This document shows positions 33,807-46,100 of a stretch of DNA of 64,000 nucleotides, one piece after another. Each line of letters begins with the position of its first letter. The first letter of the stretch is position 1. Both the position numbers and the translations under genes were made by a program. The stretch comes from Pseudo-nitzschia pungens (Eukaryota > Bacillariophyta > Bacillariophyceae > Bacillariales > Bacillariaceae), in NCBI GenBank assembly GCA_037355855.1, contig CM074758.1, positions 283,001-347,000 on the forward strand. The letters are read 5' to 3'. The notes under the pieces were generated by a model. The model made no database searches. It saw nothing but the letters and a program-made list of their open reading frames with translations, and was not told the origin of the DNA.

Positions 33807-36449
33807 ATGAATCCTGCGATTCCACACGAGAATTCGCCGTTCCGGTGCTCCTCAACTAGCACCAGGGATACAACATTTGCAGTCGAGAAGAATCCACACA
33901 TTCGCAAACGAACAATGCCAGTGACAGTGACACTAACACCAAGCGTTGATGATGACTGCACCAAGGTTTTGACGGAGAACAAGTACCAACAATACAACAA
34001 TTTCGAGAAAAGAGGAGAATCTGGCCTCAGTCGGGGCCGTCCGTTTCCGTCATCACTCACGAATCTCAGAGCTCAATTGAATTCCTCGACTTCATCCGCA
34101 TCGTCAACGGTATCAGAGAAAGATGAAAGCGCCGATTGCGATCTCGGCAACATGAGTCCCGTCCGCGCGGCTCAACAAAAGAACACTCTGAGGCGGAAGA
34201 ACAACATGAAGAGTCCACCGACTTCTGCAGCACGAATGCAGAAACATCGACAATTGAAAAAGCAGCAACAGCAGCAACATCATCAGCAACATCACCAGCA
34301 ACATCAACATCAGCAACAGCAACATCATCAGCAACAGCAACAACACTACCAAGAGAGACAAGATATTTTTCGTCGATGCGATGTGAGTACACCCTTGCAC
34401 CGCCCTTTCAAGCAGCAACGGAGTTTTTCACCCAGTCCCCGAACCACAAATTACGACACAGAGCGAATGCACCCAGAACTACTGGTACACCGAGGAGAAT
34501 CCAATTCGATTATATCCTATCAAAACTCATCGGAATCCCACGAATCATCCCCGTCATCAAAGTTGACCCTGCCATCCCTGTGGACGGATCAATTTTCGCA
34601 AGGCGTTACTAATATCGTCAAAGAGCCCGTGGATCGCATGATTGGCAAAGGAAATCTACCGCTGGATCCTCGTCGGAAGTTTTTGTCCCGTTTGAACCCC
34701 CTCGACATTGTTCGATCAATACACAGCGAGAGCGAGGACGAGGACCACGAAATACACGAAGAAGACGAAGAGGAGCTCTACGATGTGCTGGGATGTGGTT
34801 CGTTCTCGAGCGTTACACGGGTTCGAATCAGGGGATCGGGGAGGACATGCTACGCGCTCAAGCACCTCAAGCAAGATTTGTTGCCATCCAGACTTACCAT
34901 GCAGTCTCTCAAAAACGGCTCAATCACGGCTTTCACGAGAGCTGCAACGGAACTCGCACGAGAAGCCTACCTGTTGTCCCGGCTCGACCACGCCAACATC
35001 ATTAACATTGTGGGGTGGGCAGAGGGGGGAGTAGAATCCTATGCCAAATTTCGAAGGCACGATGCCTTCTTTTTGGTACTGGAATTGCTCCAAGAAGAGA
35101 CCCTCGACGATCGGATCGAACGCTGGAATCACGAAGATGCCCAGCTCCAGGTCATTCCGTGCAGTCAAGACAAACGCAAGTCACACTTCATCCAACGCAA
35201 GATCGAACAACTGACGATATGCCGGCAAGTGGCGGGCGCACTTGCTTACATCCACTCGAAGAATGTGGTCTACCGAGACCTGAAACCACAAAACATTGGT
35301 TTCGCGATTGACCAGAGTGTCAGTGACTCCGAGGAGAACGACGGCAGCAACGTCGTAGTCAAGTTGATGGATTTTGGATTAGCACGAGAACTGCCTTCGA
35401 CTGGCACCATGCTTCCCAAGGAACAAGATATGAGCCGTTCCCCAAAGACCGAAACGTCCGTGTTCGATATGACCGGAACGGTTGGTACGTTGCGATACAT
35501 GGCGCCCGAGGTTTGTCTGCATCGTCCGTATGGGTTGGAGTGCGACATTTACTCCTGGAGCATAGTTGCCCACGAGATCCTGTCCCAAGCGAAACCCTAC
35601 GAAGAGATGACTCCCGACACGTATCAGACGCTTGTCTGCCGCGAGGGAGTTCGCCCGCACCGGCTCGATTTGCCTTCCGAATATTTCGTGCTGTTGAGCC
35701 GGGCCTGGAGGACGGACCCATCGAAGCGATTGCCGCTCGATCGAATCCAACAGCAACTCGATTTGTTCCTGCAAAAAGAGAAACTCATGTGGGAGGCGCA
35801 GGAACTCTTGTCGGGCATGCCCGAGAGCAACGAATGTCCCATCACCCTTTCCCGATCCTTCGCGGAGAAAAACACGAACGGACAGTTTTGGGGAGAAGAA
35901 CGACGAGCAAACAAGCGAAGCTGGAACGAACAGTCGGCACGGAGCAATAATTCGCACAATGGAATATTCCCGAGCTCTTCGGTGCGTTGCTTTGAAGGCG
36001 CGTATTCGAAGTGTCTCTCGCCGTCACCAAACGGTCCCATTGTGGCGAACAATAGCTACTCTTACAGTCCCGACAGTTACGATGGTGATCAATATGTCAG
36101 AAACAACTTTGTGCAGCACCCCCACCAGGGTTACTACGAACGGTTGAGAGACGCAGGCAGTCCCGGTCGATTTAGTCCTAGTCGATACAGCTCCAATCCA
36201 AACAGCCCCAATCGACACAGTACTCGTTACCCCTACGAGTACTCTCACCAACCACAGCAACTTTCGTATCATTCACAGGATCTGATGATTCCGCAACACG
36301 ACCCGAATTCCTACACCTCTGACCGCCGAGATACCTTCTCTACCGGTCACAACAGAAACGATCGGAAGCTCCACCTCAAAGTACGTCCGAGCCAAAGGAA
36401 TCAGCCATACTACTATGAAAACAGTGCCCATGGGAACTTTTATTATTAA
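33807..36449 (+). CDS. Serine/threonine protein kinase with Gln/His-rich N-terminus
   Basis: Single exon of 880 residues from ATG 33807. The N-terminal 320 residues are low complexity, with a Gln/His tract from CAG/CAT/CAA codons (34260-34345), and an acidic segment before the kinase domain. Kinase landmarks: glycine loop LGCGSFSSV (about residue 327), ALKHLK lysine (about 349), catalytic loop VVYRDLKPQN (about 488; YRD replaces HRD, as in some kinase groups), DFG in MDFGLAR (about 521), then TVGTLRYMAPEV (about 560), and a final R in WRTDPSKRL. All catalytic residues are present, so it should be active. The C-terminal 200 residues are Ser/Tyr/Asn/His/Pro-rich. It is cytoplasmic or nuclear, with no membrane segment. 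Subgroup not assigned; TKL-like by general look. Confidence 0.92.
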   Translation: MNPAIPHENSPFRCSSTSTRDTTFAVEKNPHIRKRTMPVTVTLTPSVDDDCTKVLTENKYQQYNNFEKRGESGLSRGRPFPSSLTNLRAQLNSSTSSASSTVSEKDESADCDLGNMSPVRAAQQKNTLRRKNNMKSPPTSAARMQKHRQLKKQQQQQHHQQHHQQHQHQQQQHHQQQQQHYQERQDIFRRCDVSTPLHRPFKQQRSFSPSPRTTNYDTERMHPELLVHRGESNSIISYQNSSESHESSPSSKLTLPSLWTDQFSQGVTNIVKEPVDRMIGKGNLPLDPRRKFLSRLNPLDIVRSIHSESEDEDHEIHEEDEEELYDVLGCGSFSSVTRVRIRGSGRTCYALKHLKQDLLPSRLTMQSLKNGSITAFTRAATELAREAYLLSRLDHANIINIVGWAEGGVESYAKFRRHDAFFLVLELLQEETLDDRIERWNHEDAQLQVIPCSQDKRKSHFIQRKIEQLTICRQVAGALAYIHSKNVVYRDLKPQNIGFAIDQSVSDSEENDGSNVVVKLMDFGLARELPSTGTMLPKEQDMSRSPKTETSVFDMTGTVGTLRYMAPEVCLHRPYGLECDIYSWSIVAHEILSQAKPYEEMTPDTYQTLVCREGVRPHRLDLPSEYFVLLSRAWRTDPSKRLPLDRIQQQLDLFLQKEKLMWEAQELLSGMPESNECPITLSRSFAEKNTNGQFWGEERRANKRSWNEQSARSNNSHNGIFPSSSVRCFEGAYSKCLSPSPNGPIVANNSYSYSPDSYDGDQYVRNNFVQHPHQGYYERLRDAGSPGRFSPSRYSSNPNSPNRHSTRYPYEYSHQPQQLSYHSQDLMIPQHDPNSYTSDRRDTFSTGHNRNDRKLHLKVRPSQRNQPYYYENSAHGNFYY
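34259..34347. repeat. CAG/CAA/CAT array coding a Gln/His tract
   Basis: Imperfect CAN trinucleotide repeat giving alternating Gln and His runs in the kinase N-terminus. The mix of CAG, CAA and CAT makes it less prone to slippage. Confidence 0.9.
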
Positions 36450-36452
36450 ATA

Positions 36453-37868
36453 GTGGACGATTCCATTTAGAATAGAACAAATAAAGTAATTCTAGAGATC
36501 ACAACACAGTTTCATCTAAGAGCTTTGCTTGATTACATGGATTGGAAATCTCGGGCTGTTTTTCCTTCGAACTAGCTTTCTTACCGACCAATGGCATCGT
36601 AGGGAATCATTGACATGGTTGGTAGCCATTTCAGTAACCAGTCAAATCTTACGATGGATGATGTGTAATGCCTACTTCTATAACCATTATTTGGTCTGCG
36701 ATGTACTGGTGACATCTTTGATTGCTGCTCTTAGCATGGGTGTTGGTGAGCTTCTTGTCAGAAGGTTCCATCGGATTAATTTCTTGCGGTAATGGAGCTT
36801 GCTTCATCGCCACCTCCTTCGGACACGAACCATCCCTGCCCGGGTTCGAAAGAAACGCATTATCCGCTTCCTCTGCGAACGAAAAGGTTGGACGACATAT
36901 GAAAGGGCTATGCAATGTGTAATGTGCCGATCCGTGCTTGTCTCCTGGTACACCTCCAGAGGTTTCGTTTTCATTTGTCTCTTTTGTGCGGAACTCACTC
37001 TACACATAGTGTAGATTGTGTTTAAAGTAGTTCCTAATAGTTCTAATAGATAGCTCTAGTGTTATGGTAATCATTTCAGTATTTGAGTAAGTTACAAGCA
37101 GTAAGGATTATGTCGTGTGCTTGAATGAAAGAACTGCTCCTCAGCATTCACACGAGATGGGACAACAGAATACATGCTGACAGCAGGTGAGTCTTCGGTA
37201 GATAATAAGTGTGAAACAGTACAGCAGAGTGTGATTGCTACAGCAGTGTAAATTGCGATCGGCAGATCGACCGGGCATTTCGATATCGTCGCAAAGAATA
37301 AACTATCTCGTTCGGAAGTCCTTCCGAGAGTCCGGAGCAATGCGAGCGCGTGTAACTTAAAAACTTTATTCATTTATGTTTGATTCAAGCGAAGCTACCG
37401 TATAATATCGAACAAAGGCTCAGTCTATTGTTTAAAATACTTGTGAATTTGATTCCGCAACTCAAGAGACACTGGAATTTGCATTGGCAGCGTCTCTCAA
37501 CAGAACGCGATACTATTCTGTAACATAGTTTGTCCCGTACAGGAAAACATGGGAATCTCCGGGCAGGCATCCTCACTCAAGAGAACGCATTAACACGTCC
37601 TCGGTATATTACACGTGCAACGAACTCTTTTTTTCGTTTGTCCAATGGTATTCTTCCGTGCTCGTCGACTTCAGAGATAAGAAAGGCGGAGGAACGGCAA
37701 TGGCCTTGCCGGCGGAGAATTTGTCGGGAGTTTGGCTCAGTTCTTCGGAGATTCGAGGGCGGGCTCGCTGCACCTATCGGGAATGGGCCACTCAGTCGGG
37801 TCGCCGAATGGAATCGCAATCGGTCCGGGATGGAACGTGTTGCTCGCTCGGTCTGGTTTGGATCGTGA
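36453..37868. other. Gene-free convergent 3' region
   Basis: Lies between the 3' ends of the kinase (plus) and the sulfatase (minus). No supportable gene. A hydrophobic plus-strand frame at 36537-36792 has no family signal and is not called. Confidence 0.6.
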
Positions 37869-40800
37869 CTAGGCGTCGGAGCCAGCATTTCGAGCGCTGC
37901 TGCCCCCCGACCGCGAATCCCCAGCAGCGGACGCTCCGCTGACCGTTCCCTCGTCGTTCTTGGTGTCGTCGTCTCGTTCGATTCCTGGATTGTCTTTTCC
38001 GGATTTGCTCGATTTAGATTTGGAGGATCTTGTGCTGGTGTCATTGTCTCGTTCGGTTCCGGGATTGTCTTTTCCGGATTTGCTCGATTTAGATTTGGAG
38101 GATCTCGTGCTGGCCCCGGACGAGGAGCTAGGAAGCGAACCAACGCCGCGCGATGCTTCGTCGGTGCTTCCGCCATCGGCAACTTCCAGAACGGATTCCG
38201 GGACTGGACTTGGATTATTCTTGTCTGCGTCTTCGTTGTTGTCGTCTTTGGTGTTTTCGGACTTCGGGATTTGCGTACTTTCGTCGCCACCGCCGTTGAT
38301 TTTTTCCCGGAGCTTGTCCCTCCTCATGCTTTCTTCGGCGAGTGTCTCCCAAATATACGAGGACTTTGATGCCGTACGCTCCATGCTCTGGTTCTGTTCG
38401 TCGGTGGAACTTGCCGGCATTAGGCTTTCTTGGTAAGCACTGCTTCGGCTGCTGCGGCTGTTGCTACTTTGGACGCTGCCGCTTCGGCTACGGCTACTGT
38501 TATTACTTTGGACGCTGCCGCTTTGGCTGTTGCGACTTTTGTTACTTTGGACACTGCCGCTTTGGCTGTTGCGACTAGTTTTACTTCGGCTGCTGCTGCT
38601 GCCCGTGGAGACCGAGGACCCCCCAGTTCTCGTGCTCGGCGAAGACTTGATTCCCTGTTCGGAGTCGGACGAGAAAAGTTTCTTTTCTTCTTCGTCGTCA
38701 TCATCATCGTCATCATTGTCTTCGCTCGTGTCGCGATCGACCTCTCTCGTATATTTTTCAGGAATGACGCCACGGAGGTTGCTGTCCGCGAGATCATCTT
38801 TGTTATCTTCGCTGCCCATTCCGACAATGAGACTGTGGTCCTTGGCCATCAACAAGACTGTGCTGGTTTTGGGTTTCGATTTGCGACAGAACTCCCTGTA
38901 GAACAGCCAAGAAAAGAACGGAGCGATCGCCAGCAGCAGAGACGCAAGCCCCACCACGGCTTTCGTCGTGCCAGTCAGAGGTTTCTTCGATTTTTCCTTG
39001 GCGGAGGCTTCGGAGGAGGCCATAGTCGTTGAGGCCGTGGCGGTGCCAACCGCCGGTGGTTTCGTAGAAATGATTTCCAAGGTGGTCGGACCCAGAGTTG
39101 GAAACGAGTGCACATCGGGAGATTCCGTAAACTCCACGACGGTGTCGTCGGTGCTGGTTTCGGAGGTATCACTCACTGTGTTGTTGACAAACCCCATCAT
39201 GAGATCGTCGTCTTCGTTTTCGTCACCATCATCATCGATACCTTCGATGCCATTGTCACCATCCATTTCTTCATCGTCATCGTCGCCGTCCACTTCGTCA
39301 TCGTCGCTAGCTGTTTCGTCATCGTCGTCTATCACCCCCTGTTCCGCCTCGTCGTCTATCACCCCCTGTTCCGCCTCGTCTTCTCCACCGACTGATTCCT
39401 GGTCGGGATCGTAAAAGAGCGGCAACGTACAGTCGGTTTCGAAATTGAGACGTCTTTTGGTGGGATCCGTTTGGGTCAAGAGACACTCCATTCGCGACTT
39501 GAGCTCGTCCCGGATGTCCTGTCCGATCCCCTGCATGTTGTTGACGGCCCAGCGGAGTTCCGGGCTCGTGTCGGGGGACGTCAGATATTCCCCGGTGGTT
39601 TCGTCGCAGAGATTGTAAAAGTTGTGCGTCCTGAGGGACATTCCTTGCGAATCTGTACGCACGTGGGTAGTGTAATGCCGGGACGCATGATAGCAAAACG
39701 CAATCGCAAGTGAGCAAGAAACCAAGCAGCAAGCAAGAACCCGAGTCTACGCAAAAAAAACAAAAAAAAACAAACAAACAGAGCCGCACTCCGCTGTCTG
39801 GCTTCACGCCCGCAGTGCAGCTACAAACCAGCTCGTTTTGCATTCGCGCGACTGTAGGTAGTCTTCTCAATCGAATCAATCGAATCCATATCAATATCCA
39901 TCGCTCACCTGCGGTCCAGACCGTGTTTCCCCGCCTGGTGTCGGAGACGTAAATGTATTTGTAGCAACCGCAGCGGACGGATCGGTCCAGTCCCTCCTCA
40001 ACAAAAAGACACCGCTCTTGGTCGTTTGCGGAACGAGCCGAAATTGACGCCGATGTCGATGCGGACGTTAAACCGGAAGCGAGAGCCATAGCGTCGCTGG
40101 CCCACGAGGTGCCGTCCATTTCGTATCGTGGCGACACTCCATCGTCGTCGTCCTCGTTGTCGCCGTCGAAATTACCACCGCCGTCCGCGAGGGAAATCCC
40201 CGCCAGTTCCATCAGCGTCGGCGCGATATCGATCGTCGCCACGGGCTTGGCCAGCTGCAATCGCTTCGTTCCGAATCCGTCCGGGTAGTGAACAAACTGC
40301 GGGATCCGGCTTCCGCCCTCAAAGAGCGATCCCTTGGTTTCCATTCCGTGGTCCAGCTGAAAGAGGACTATGGTATTGTTGAGAATCCCGTGGACCTCGA
40401 GGGTCTGCAGCAGACTCCCGAGCGCGTCGTCGATCCAGACGGCCCCGGCCAGCTTGTCCAGGAGTTCGGCGTCCGAGTACTCGGAATAGTGGTCGCTGGC
40501 ATAGAGCGGATTTCCGGCGTTCATGGCGGCCCGGGCCCGCCCCAAAACACTCTGGCGATATGCCCCGCAGCCGAGACCGTCCGTGTCAGCCGTCATGCCG
40601 TAGGGAATGTAGGGACGGTTGGAAAGGCGTCCCCCCACCGTCTCCTTGCAATCGGAAAACAAGAGGGCGTCCGTCACGTCGGCCAGGTGGTGCGGGACGG
40701 TGGGATTGAAATACAAAAAGAAGGGTTTGTCATAGTGGTTGTCTTCGTCGTCGTCGTCGTCGTCATCGTCGTGGTCGGTGTCATTATCATTGGTGTCGTC

Positions 40801-41706
40801 GTCGTCAAACTGTTCATGGCCACCCATAGCGTGATACTCAATGAATCGAATGGCTTCCGACGTGACGTGCTCCATGTTGTGCGTTACGGTTCCCCCGTCC
40901 TTGTTGGTGGTCCAGGAATCCTTCGCGTCCAGGTTTTCCTTGTAGATTGCCTCGGCAAAGTCGAACCCGCATTCCCGAACCCTCGCCTGGGTCCGGGCAT
41001 ATGCGGTTTGGTACCAGGTCCAGTCGTCGTCGTAGTAATAATTGGTGTTCGTTGCTTCGTCGTGATCGTCGTCCGCCCCCAAATGCCACTTGCCGACCAC
41101 CCCCGTGGCGTACCCGTGGCGCTTCAGGACCACCGCCAAGTTGTCCTCGGTGCAGTCCCTCCCCCATCCCGGCACGTCCTCTAGCTTGGTGTTGGGAATC
41201 ACCACGTTGCGAAATCCGTTCCAGGCGTACGACGACGGCGCAAAGTGAGCGGCATTGTTGTTCGCAGAAACAGATGATCCCGAAACGGTCGAAGCATAGG
41301 CGTCCTGCTGCCTCCCGTAGGCAGATCGCGAGGGCAACCGTCCCGTCAGGGTGCTGTACCGGGAGGTCCCGCACATGGTGGACGACGAATATGCATTGGT
41401 CAGCTCGAGGCCCTGGCGAAAGAGGCGGTTCGTATTGGGCACCAGCGAGGGGTAGTTTGAGTTTGCGGTTCCAATGTCAATGCTCGATTTGCCATAAAAG
41501 CGTGCGGGTGGATTCCATTCCTCGAGGAACAGGTGATCGTCGGGTTGCATCACGATAATGTTGGGGCGTTTCGGTTTTGGATTTGGATTTGGTTTCGGAT
41601 TGGACGTGGAAGGATCGTTGGCATTGGTATCGCAACTCTGCCACAGCGCAACGAGCCACCAGAGGGAGCTGCGAGGGCGACTGCGGGATCTTCCCGGCGA
41701 AACCAT
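37869..41706 (-). CDS. Membrane-anchored secreted sulfatase, two exons
   Basis: Exon 1 is 41706-39909, the intron is 39908-39653 (GTGAGC...GTACAG, 256 nt), and exon 2 is 39652-37869: 1193 residues. The start is placed at ATG 41706 because it opens a signal peptide (SSLWWLVALWQSC). Sulfatase landmarks: PNIIVMQPDDH with metal-binding Asp pair; MCGTSRYSTLTGR with the formylglycine Cys at about residue 112; GVVGKWHLG; FFLYFNPTVPHH; LDHGMETKGSLFEGGSRIP. The family hydrolyses sulfate esters and needs the formylglycine-generating enzyme. The core CGTSR has Thr where Ser, Pro or Ala is usual. After the domain come an acidic stretch, one membrane segment (about 830-858, AVVGLASLLLAIAPFFSWLF) and a Ser/Lys/Asp-rich tail with a 25-residue duplication. 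A surface enzyme acting on sulfated polysaccharide is inferred. Confidence 0.9.
37971..38115. repeat. 75-bp direct tandem duplication in the sulfatase tail
   Basis: GTCTCGTTCG begins copies at 37971 and 38046. The copies differ at only a few positions over about 66 bases. The unit is 25 codons and carries RSSKSKSSKSGKDNPG. Confidence 0.9.
39335..39380. repeat. 21-bp direct duplication in the acidic region of the sulfatase
   Basis: TCGTCTATCACCCCCTGTTC occurs twice, 24 bases apart, and gives the doubled DEAEQGVID in the protein just before the Asp/Glu-rich spacer. Confidence 0.85.
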
Positions 41707-41709
41707 AGT

Positions 41710-44700
41710 GCAAAACTCTGCCTTTTGTTCACCTTCGTCGTGGGGTTCTGCACTGCTGACTATCGTTGTTTGCTCCGGCTCGAACCGAAACAATCCGCCA
41801 TGAAACAGATTAACGCGACTCTCGGTGCTCGTTCGTTCTTTCCTGCTCTTTGCGTTCTTGCCGCGGGTGGAGCGGAACTCGGATCTGCTTCGTACCTAGG
41901 AAGAAGATGTGTATCCTACACAATAGATGCGCCTCGTTCTTTTCAGTTCTGTCCCGTTCCGTTCGGTATTGCAACTACGGTACTTGCATTCCCTTTGCCT
42001 TTTGTTGTGATCGATCACCTCGGGATGTAAAAAACGAAAGAAGAGTTACGGATAATGTATGTGGATGGTGATAGCCCGAAGTATTATCCTATGTGTGTCA
42101 TGATTCTTTGGTGCACTTGTTGCCGATAAAACGCAGATATCCAACCGCCCAAAATACATGCTATCGGCTATTGTACACGTACCGGTACCGTATTCATCAT
42201 GGGCTTGTTTTGGATTCGAATTCCCGCAACGGACGAACATATTTATCTGAAAACAAACTGATGGGACGGCGTTACCGCATATGTAACGATCGCATACCAG
42301 TATTTACTGAAGCGCAAACTTTGCACGCCGTCGCACCTCGAAGCGGGATCCATTCGTTTTGGTTGTCTACTCTGGATCATACTGGCAGAGCCAGTAGTCG
42401 TAGAATTTATGGTCCAGCGGGACTCCCAAGAACCAATGTCCCGAAATATAATTAGGAGAGACCGGCTCTGGCGGGGGGCGGAGGGCGGTGTGACATGCGA
42501 AACCAAATACCGTTCCGCAAATCCAACGGAGACCACAAGGCACGTCATTTTTGTCCTTGGCGTCGTAAGTATTTTTCCAGTGTTTGTTGGGTGTTGGGTT
42601 TTTTGTTGAATCCGGAGAACTCTTACAGAACTACGGTTTGGTCCGGTAAACGGCGGTTGCTTCCCAAATCACTCCTAGGAGATAAATCGGCGAAGCAGAA
42701 GGCACACACAAAGACACAAAGAGAGGCACACACAAAGTCACACATCAGTCACTCCGCTACCGCTGCTCGGGAGAGGAGATCGGTTGGACCGAGCAGAAGG
42801 ATGGAGATCCCCATAATCTTACTCGTATCGGCAGCATTGCGGTTTTTGGGCAACACGTGTTGGCGGGTTGGCTGATTTTGAGTGATTTGCGTGGTGTTTG
42901 CATCGTTCGAAGAATACTGCAAGTAATATGGATATGGATGGCACTCTGTGATGCTCTTCGTTGGGACGAGTATCGTCGCATGATGCAGCCGCCCTCTCTG
43001 GGTGTCGGAATAGCGAATGCAATGCCTCCATGTCAACCCAACAACCATTCAAGCCACATCTTCGGGTCTCGCTGGTGGTGTTGTATTTGGTACTACTACT
43101 GTGCATATCGATCTGGTATCGTGATTCAATGCGATCCGGAGGACGATCGCTTGTAGTATTCTTGTTTCATGCCTTTTGCTCTCTGCTCGTCGCTTTTGTG
43201 TGTTTGTTTGATTGATGGCTGACTGATTCCTTGTTGATTTGTTGGTTCTGTTCGAGGGGACAACGAGTCTCAACCATACTAATAGTAGCTAGTACTACTA
43301 GTAGTAGCAAAGCGCTCGACCTATCTTCCGGTTCTTCTTTGCTGGTGACCCCGCTGCCTCGTGGGGTTGTCGACGCTCCCCTAGTCGTGCGTCGATCGGC
43401 GTTCCCGTCGATTGCTAGGTTTCATTCTGGTCCTGGTTCCGATTCTTCTTCTTGTGGACGATCCTCATCCCTTTTGCGTATCGTTTGCTCGTCCACCATC
43501 GATCACCACCACCAGCACAACAATCACGGATACTAGTACTGCTGATACCTAAAATGCAATGCTGAAAACTGGTTCTAGCACCACCACGACCACCACCATC
43601 CTAGTGCCAGGGTCTAGTCAAAATTATTGTGGAGCAACAACAACAACAAGATCCTCATCAGCATGAGGATGATGCTCAATTGAGACGGAAGAAGAAGAAA
43701 GAAGATACGAACATCATCATGGTGGCTAAAAAAAGTTGCGGTACGAGCAAAAAATTACACGTAGCACGGGACAAGTAGATCCTGATTCTAAACTGGTGCT
43801 CATTATGGTAGTAGTAATGGTGCCTCCTCTTCTTCACTATGGGATATGCATTATATTATGATTAGTAGTATGCAAAATACTCAACACATTGGAATGCTTG
43901 TTTACTTGTTGTTTGTGAACAAATATTGTTGCATCTCCGGTGTTGGATCGAGGGGATCTCCTGCAAAAGTCAAACCTTGCATCGTGTTGCGTTGACTATC
44001 TTTTTGCCCCCTGCCTGGATGAAGAAGGCTAATGGATCGAACGAGGGAAGAGAGCGAGAAGGATGCTCGTCTTTCTTCGTGACAAACGTCAGCTCCATGA
44101 TAGTAACCTTACTAGAACGAGTAGTAAGTTACTCCGGCTTGATCCAAATACGGTTTCGTCTTGCCGTCGAACCGTACCAGCAAACAAGAAGGTCGACCAT
44201 CCTCATGCAGCGCTGCTGGAGGGGCCGTCAGCAGCAAACCGACAAAGTAAAAGAAGCCCAAGAAAAAAAAGAGTAGCATGGCTGTTCTTATCGTTCATCG
44301 CAGTGCGATGGCATGTACAAGTGATAAATAATCGTAGGCTGCGACACAGCATTACTATTATTTGTTCTAGTAGAGCGAGAGCAAGAAATACTACCTACCA
44401 GTAGCAGGGTTACTAATACTATCGAAACGCTTGATCGCAATAGTAGTCGTAATAGTATCGCTGTATGGTATCTTGTCACTGCCTGAGTGCCGACGAGGTG
44501 ATAGGATGGTGTACAGAAATGGTAGTTTGTTGTACGATCCCCACCTGGAGTTAGCAAGCGGATGCTAAGAATATGTCGTGCATAGATAATCGTCGTTGTC
44601 GTCAACGATAGAGAATAAGAATTGTTGTCATCGGCGACGATTTTGTTTCGATGGATTGTTTTTCGTTTGTCGTCAGATTTTTCTTCTCAAGACCACCTCC

Positions 44701-45623
44701 GAGTAAAAAAAGGGGTCTCCGGAGACCATTTTCTTGTCAAGTTTCTCAAGGCAATCAGTTTCTGTAGACGACATAAGTGGTATGGGATGTAGAACCGGGG
44801 GGCACGTGATAGAAATTATGTATTAGTATGTGCCAGCAGCATGAGCTGCTGATACTCTTGTTGTTCCGTTTCAGCTGGCGCGTTGTTTCCGGAGACACCT
44901 TTTTCGAAATGGTATGCGATTTCAAAAGTTTTCGTTTGGGAACTTCGCAAGCATTTTTCCTTTGAAATCAAATCATAAGTAATCTTAAAACGTATCTTAC
45001 TACTAAACGTGCCCATATCTCATGACTCACTCGATTCTGATTCGATGAAAGTTTCTTAGCCCCGCCCCACTAATTTTAGTATCTACCGGTAAGGTTATGA
45101 TGTACTTCGTACTTATTATTTAGAAGTATCTTTCATGTCCTTCAATGCGCATGGTATTTTAATGGTCGCGAATCACTAATACTTAATGCCAATCTGATCT
45201 CGTCGGCAATCTAGGTGGGGCATCAGGACGAATTTGGTGACGCCAAGGGAATGCAACAATTATTTTTGGCCGAGCTCCCTTCCTTGCACGATTGATGATA
45301 GAACCGCAACGAGGATGGGCATATCATCTCGACGCCAAATCTTCTTGCTTGGCGATGGATGGATAGTTTGATTCATTCGTTTCGTCGAGGCACGGCAGTT
45401 ACAGGATCGGAACATCGACCTTTCATGTCTCTGGCATCATAGCAATCAACAAGTTGTTCACATAACTAGCTACTGCAAGAAGATCCTGACGCAAAGGAAC
45501 GCAAGCTCTCCCGATCACACCACCAGAACCTCTTTTCAATACCGTGCAATCACCGTGATTCCAATCCAATCCACTGCATCACCCTACACAACACAGGTAT
45601 CAGTCCACAACGAACAAATTTCG
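41710..45623. other. 3.9 kb gene-free stretch
   Basis: No supportable gene. The left end holds the sulfatase 5' UTR/promoter, where a minus-strand ATG at 41801 opens a 13-codon upstream ORF. It also contains CTA/TAG trinucleotides (43290-43308), (CAA)n at 43630-43650, a 14-bp palindrome GGTCTCCGGAGACC (44714-44727) and a partial MITE copy (44784-44828). Confidence 0.55.
44784..44828. mobile_element. Partial MITE copy (right arm only)
   Basis: GATGTAGAACCGGGGGGCAC and the following GTGATAGAAATTATGTA match the right arm of the elements at 47405-47499 and 47931-48030. The left arm is absent or decayed beyond recognition. Confidence 0.6.
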
Positions 45624-46100
45624 ATGAAGATCCGGTCGACTACTACCGCAACCGCTGCTCTGACCATCGCTCTGCTTATTGCTTCCACCGAGGCGCGCAT
45701 CGGTGAGGGCAGAACCGTAACCCGAGAGCTAATTACCAAGGAATCCCCCGCGAAAAACCACGCCGCGAAGGCTGATTCCGAATCCCAAACCCCGCTACCA
45801 GACGAGAACGAGAACGCCGTCCCCCTACCGACCTTCAACGAAGTGATGCACCACGACGCTCCGGCACACGCCCAAGCCAGCGCTTCCGTTCTATCCACTT
45901 TTTGCGATCGGCACCACGGAGGGGCGGGGTGCGAGCAGCACGCCCGAACCAAGGGAGCTCGAGCGCAAGGCGTTGCGGAATCGTCGTCGTCCTATCTGCA
46001 GCAACGCGCAAAGCAGGCACGGACGGTCCACCAACAACTGCATCGACAACGGCCGCTGCGAGCCGCCGGCGCCAGCTCCGGCGCGTCAGACGGCGAATAG
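45624..46100 (+). CDS. Small secreted protein, unrecognised
   Basis: ORF of 158 residues from ATG 45624, chosen because it opens a clear signal peptide (MKIRSTTTATAALTIALLIASTEA). The frame is open from further upstream, without another ATG. The mature part is hydrophilic: an acidic stretch PLPDENENAVPLPTFNEV, then FCDRHHGGAGCEQH with two Cys, then a basic Gln/Arg/Ser tail. A different plus frame from about 45973 reads CSNAQSRHGRSTNNCIDNGRCEPP, a Cys-spaced tail typical of secreted diatom proteins, so the C-terminus might be frameshifted or mis-sequenced. Function unknown; extracellular location is inferred from the signal peptide. Confidence 0.6.
   Translation: MKIRSTTTATAALTIALLIASTEARIGEGRTVTRELITKESPAKNHAAKADSESQTPLPDENENAVPLPTFNEVMHHDAPAHAQASASVLSTFCDRHHGGAGCEQHARTKGARAQGVAESSSSYLQQRAKQARTVHQQLHRQRPLRAAGASSGASDGE

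Noticed and set aside
34066..35957. Minus-strand frames opposite the kinase
   Set aside because: Antisense shadows; the plus strand carries all kinase catalytic motifs.
36537..36792. Plus-strand hydrophobic ORF of about 85 residues
   Set aside because: No family resemblance, a shared region with an equally long minus frame, and AT-rich convergent 3' context.
38430..39414. Several plus-strand frames of 130-200 residues
   Set aside because: Antisense shadows of the sulfatase tail, open only because of its low-complexity codons.
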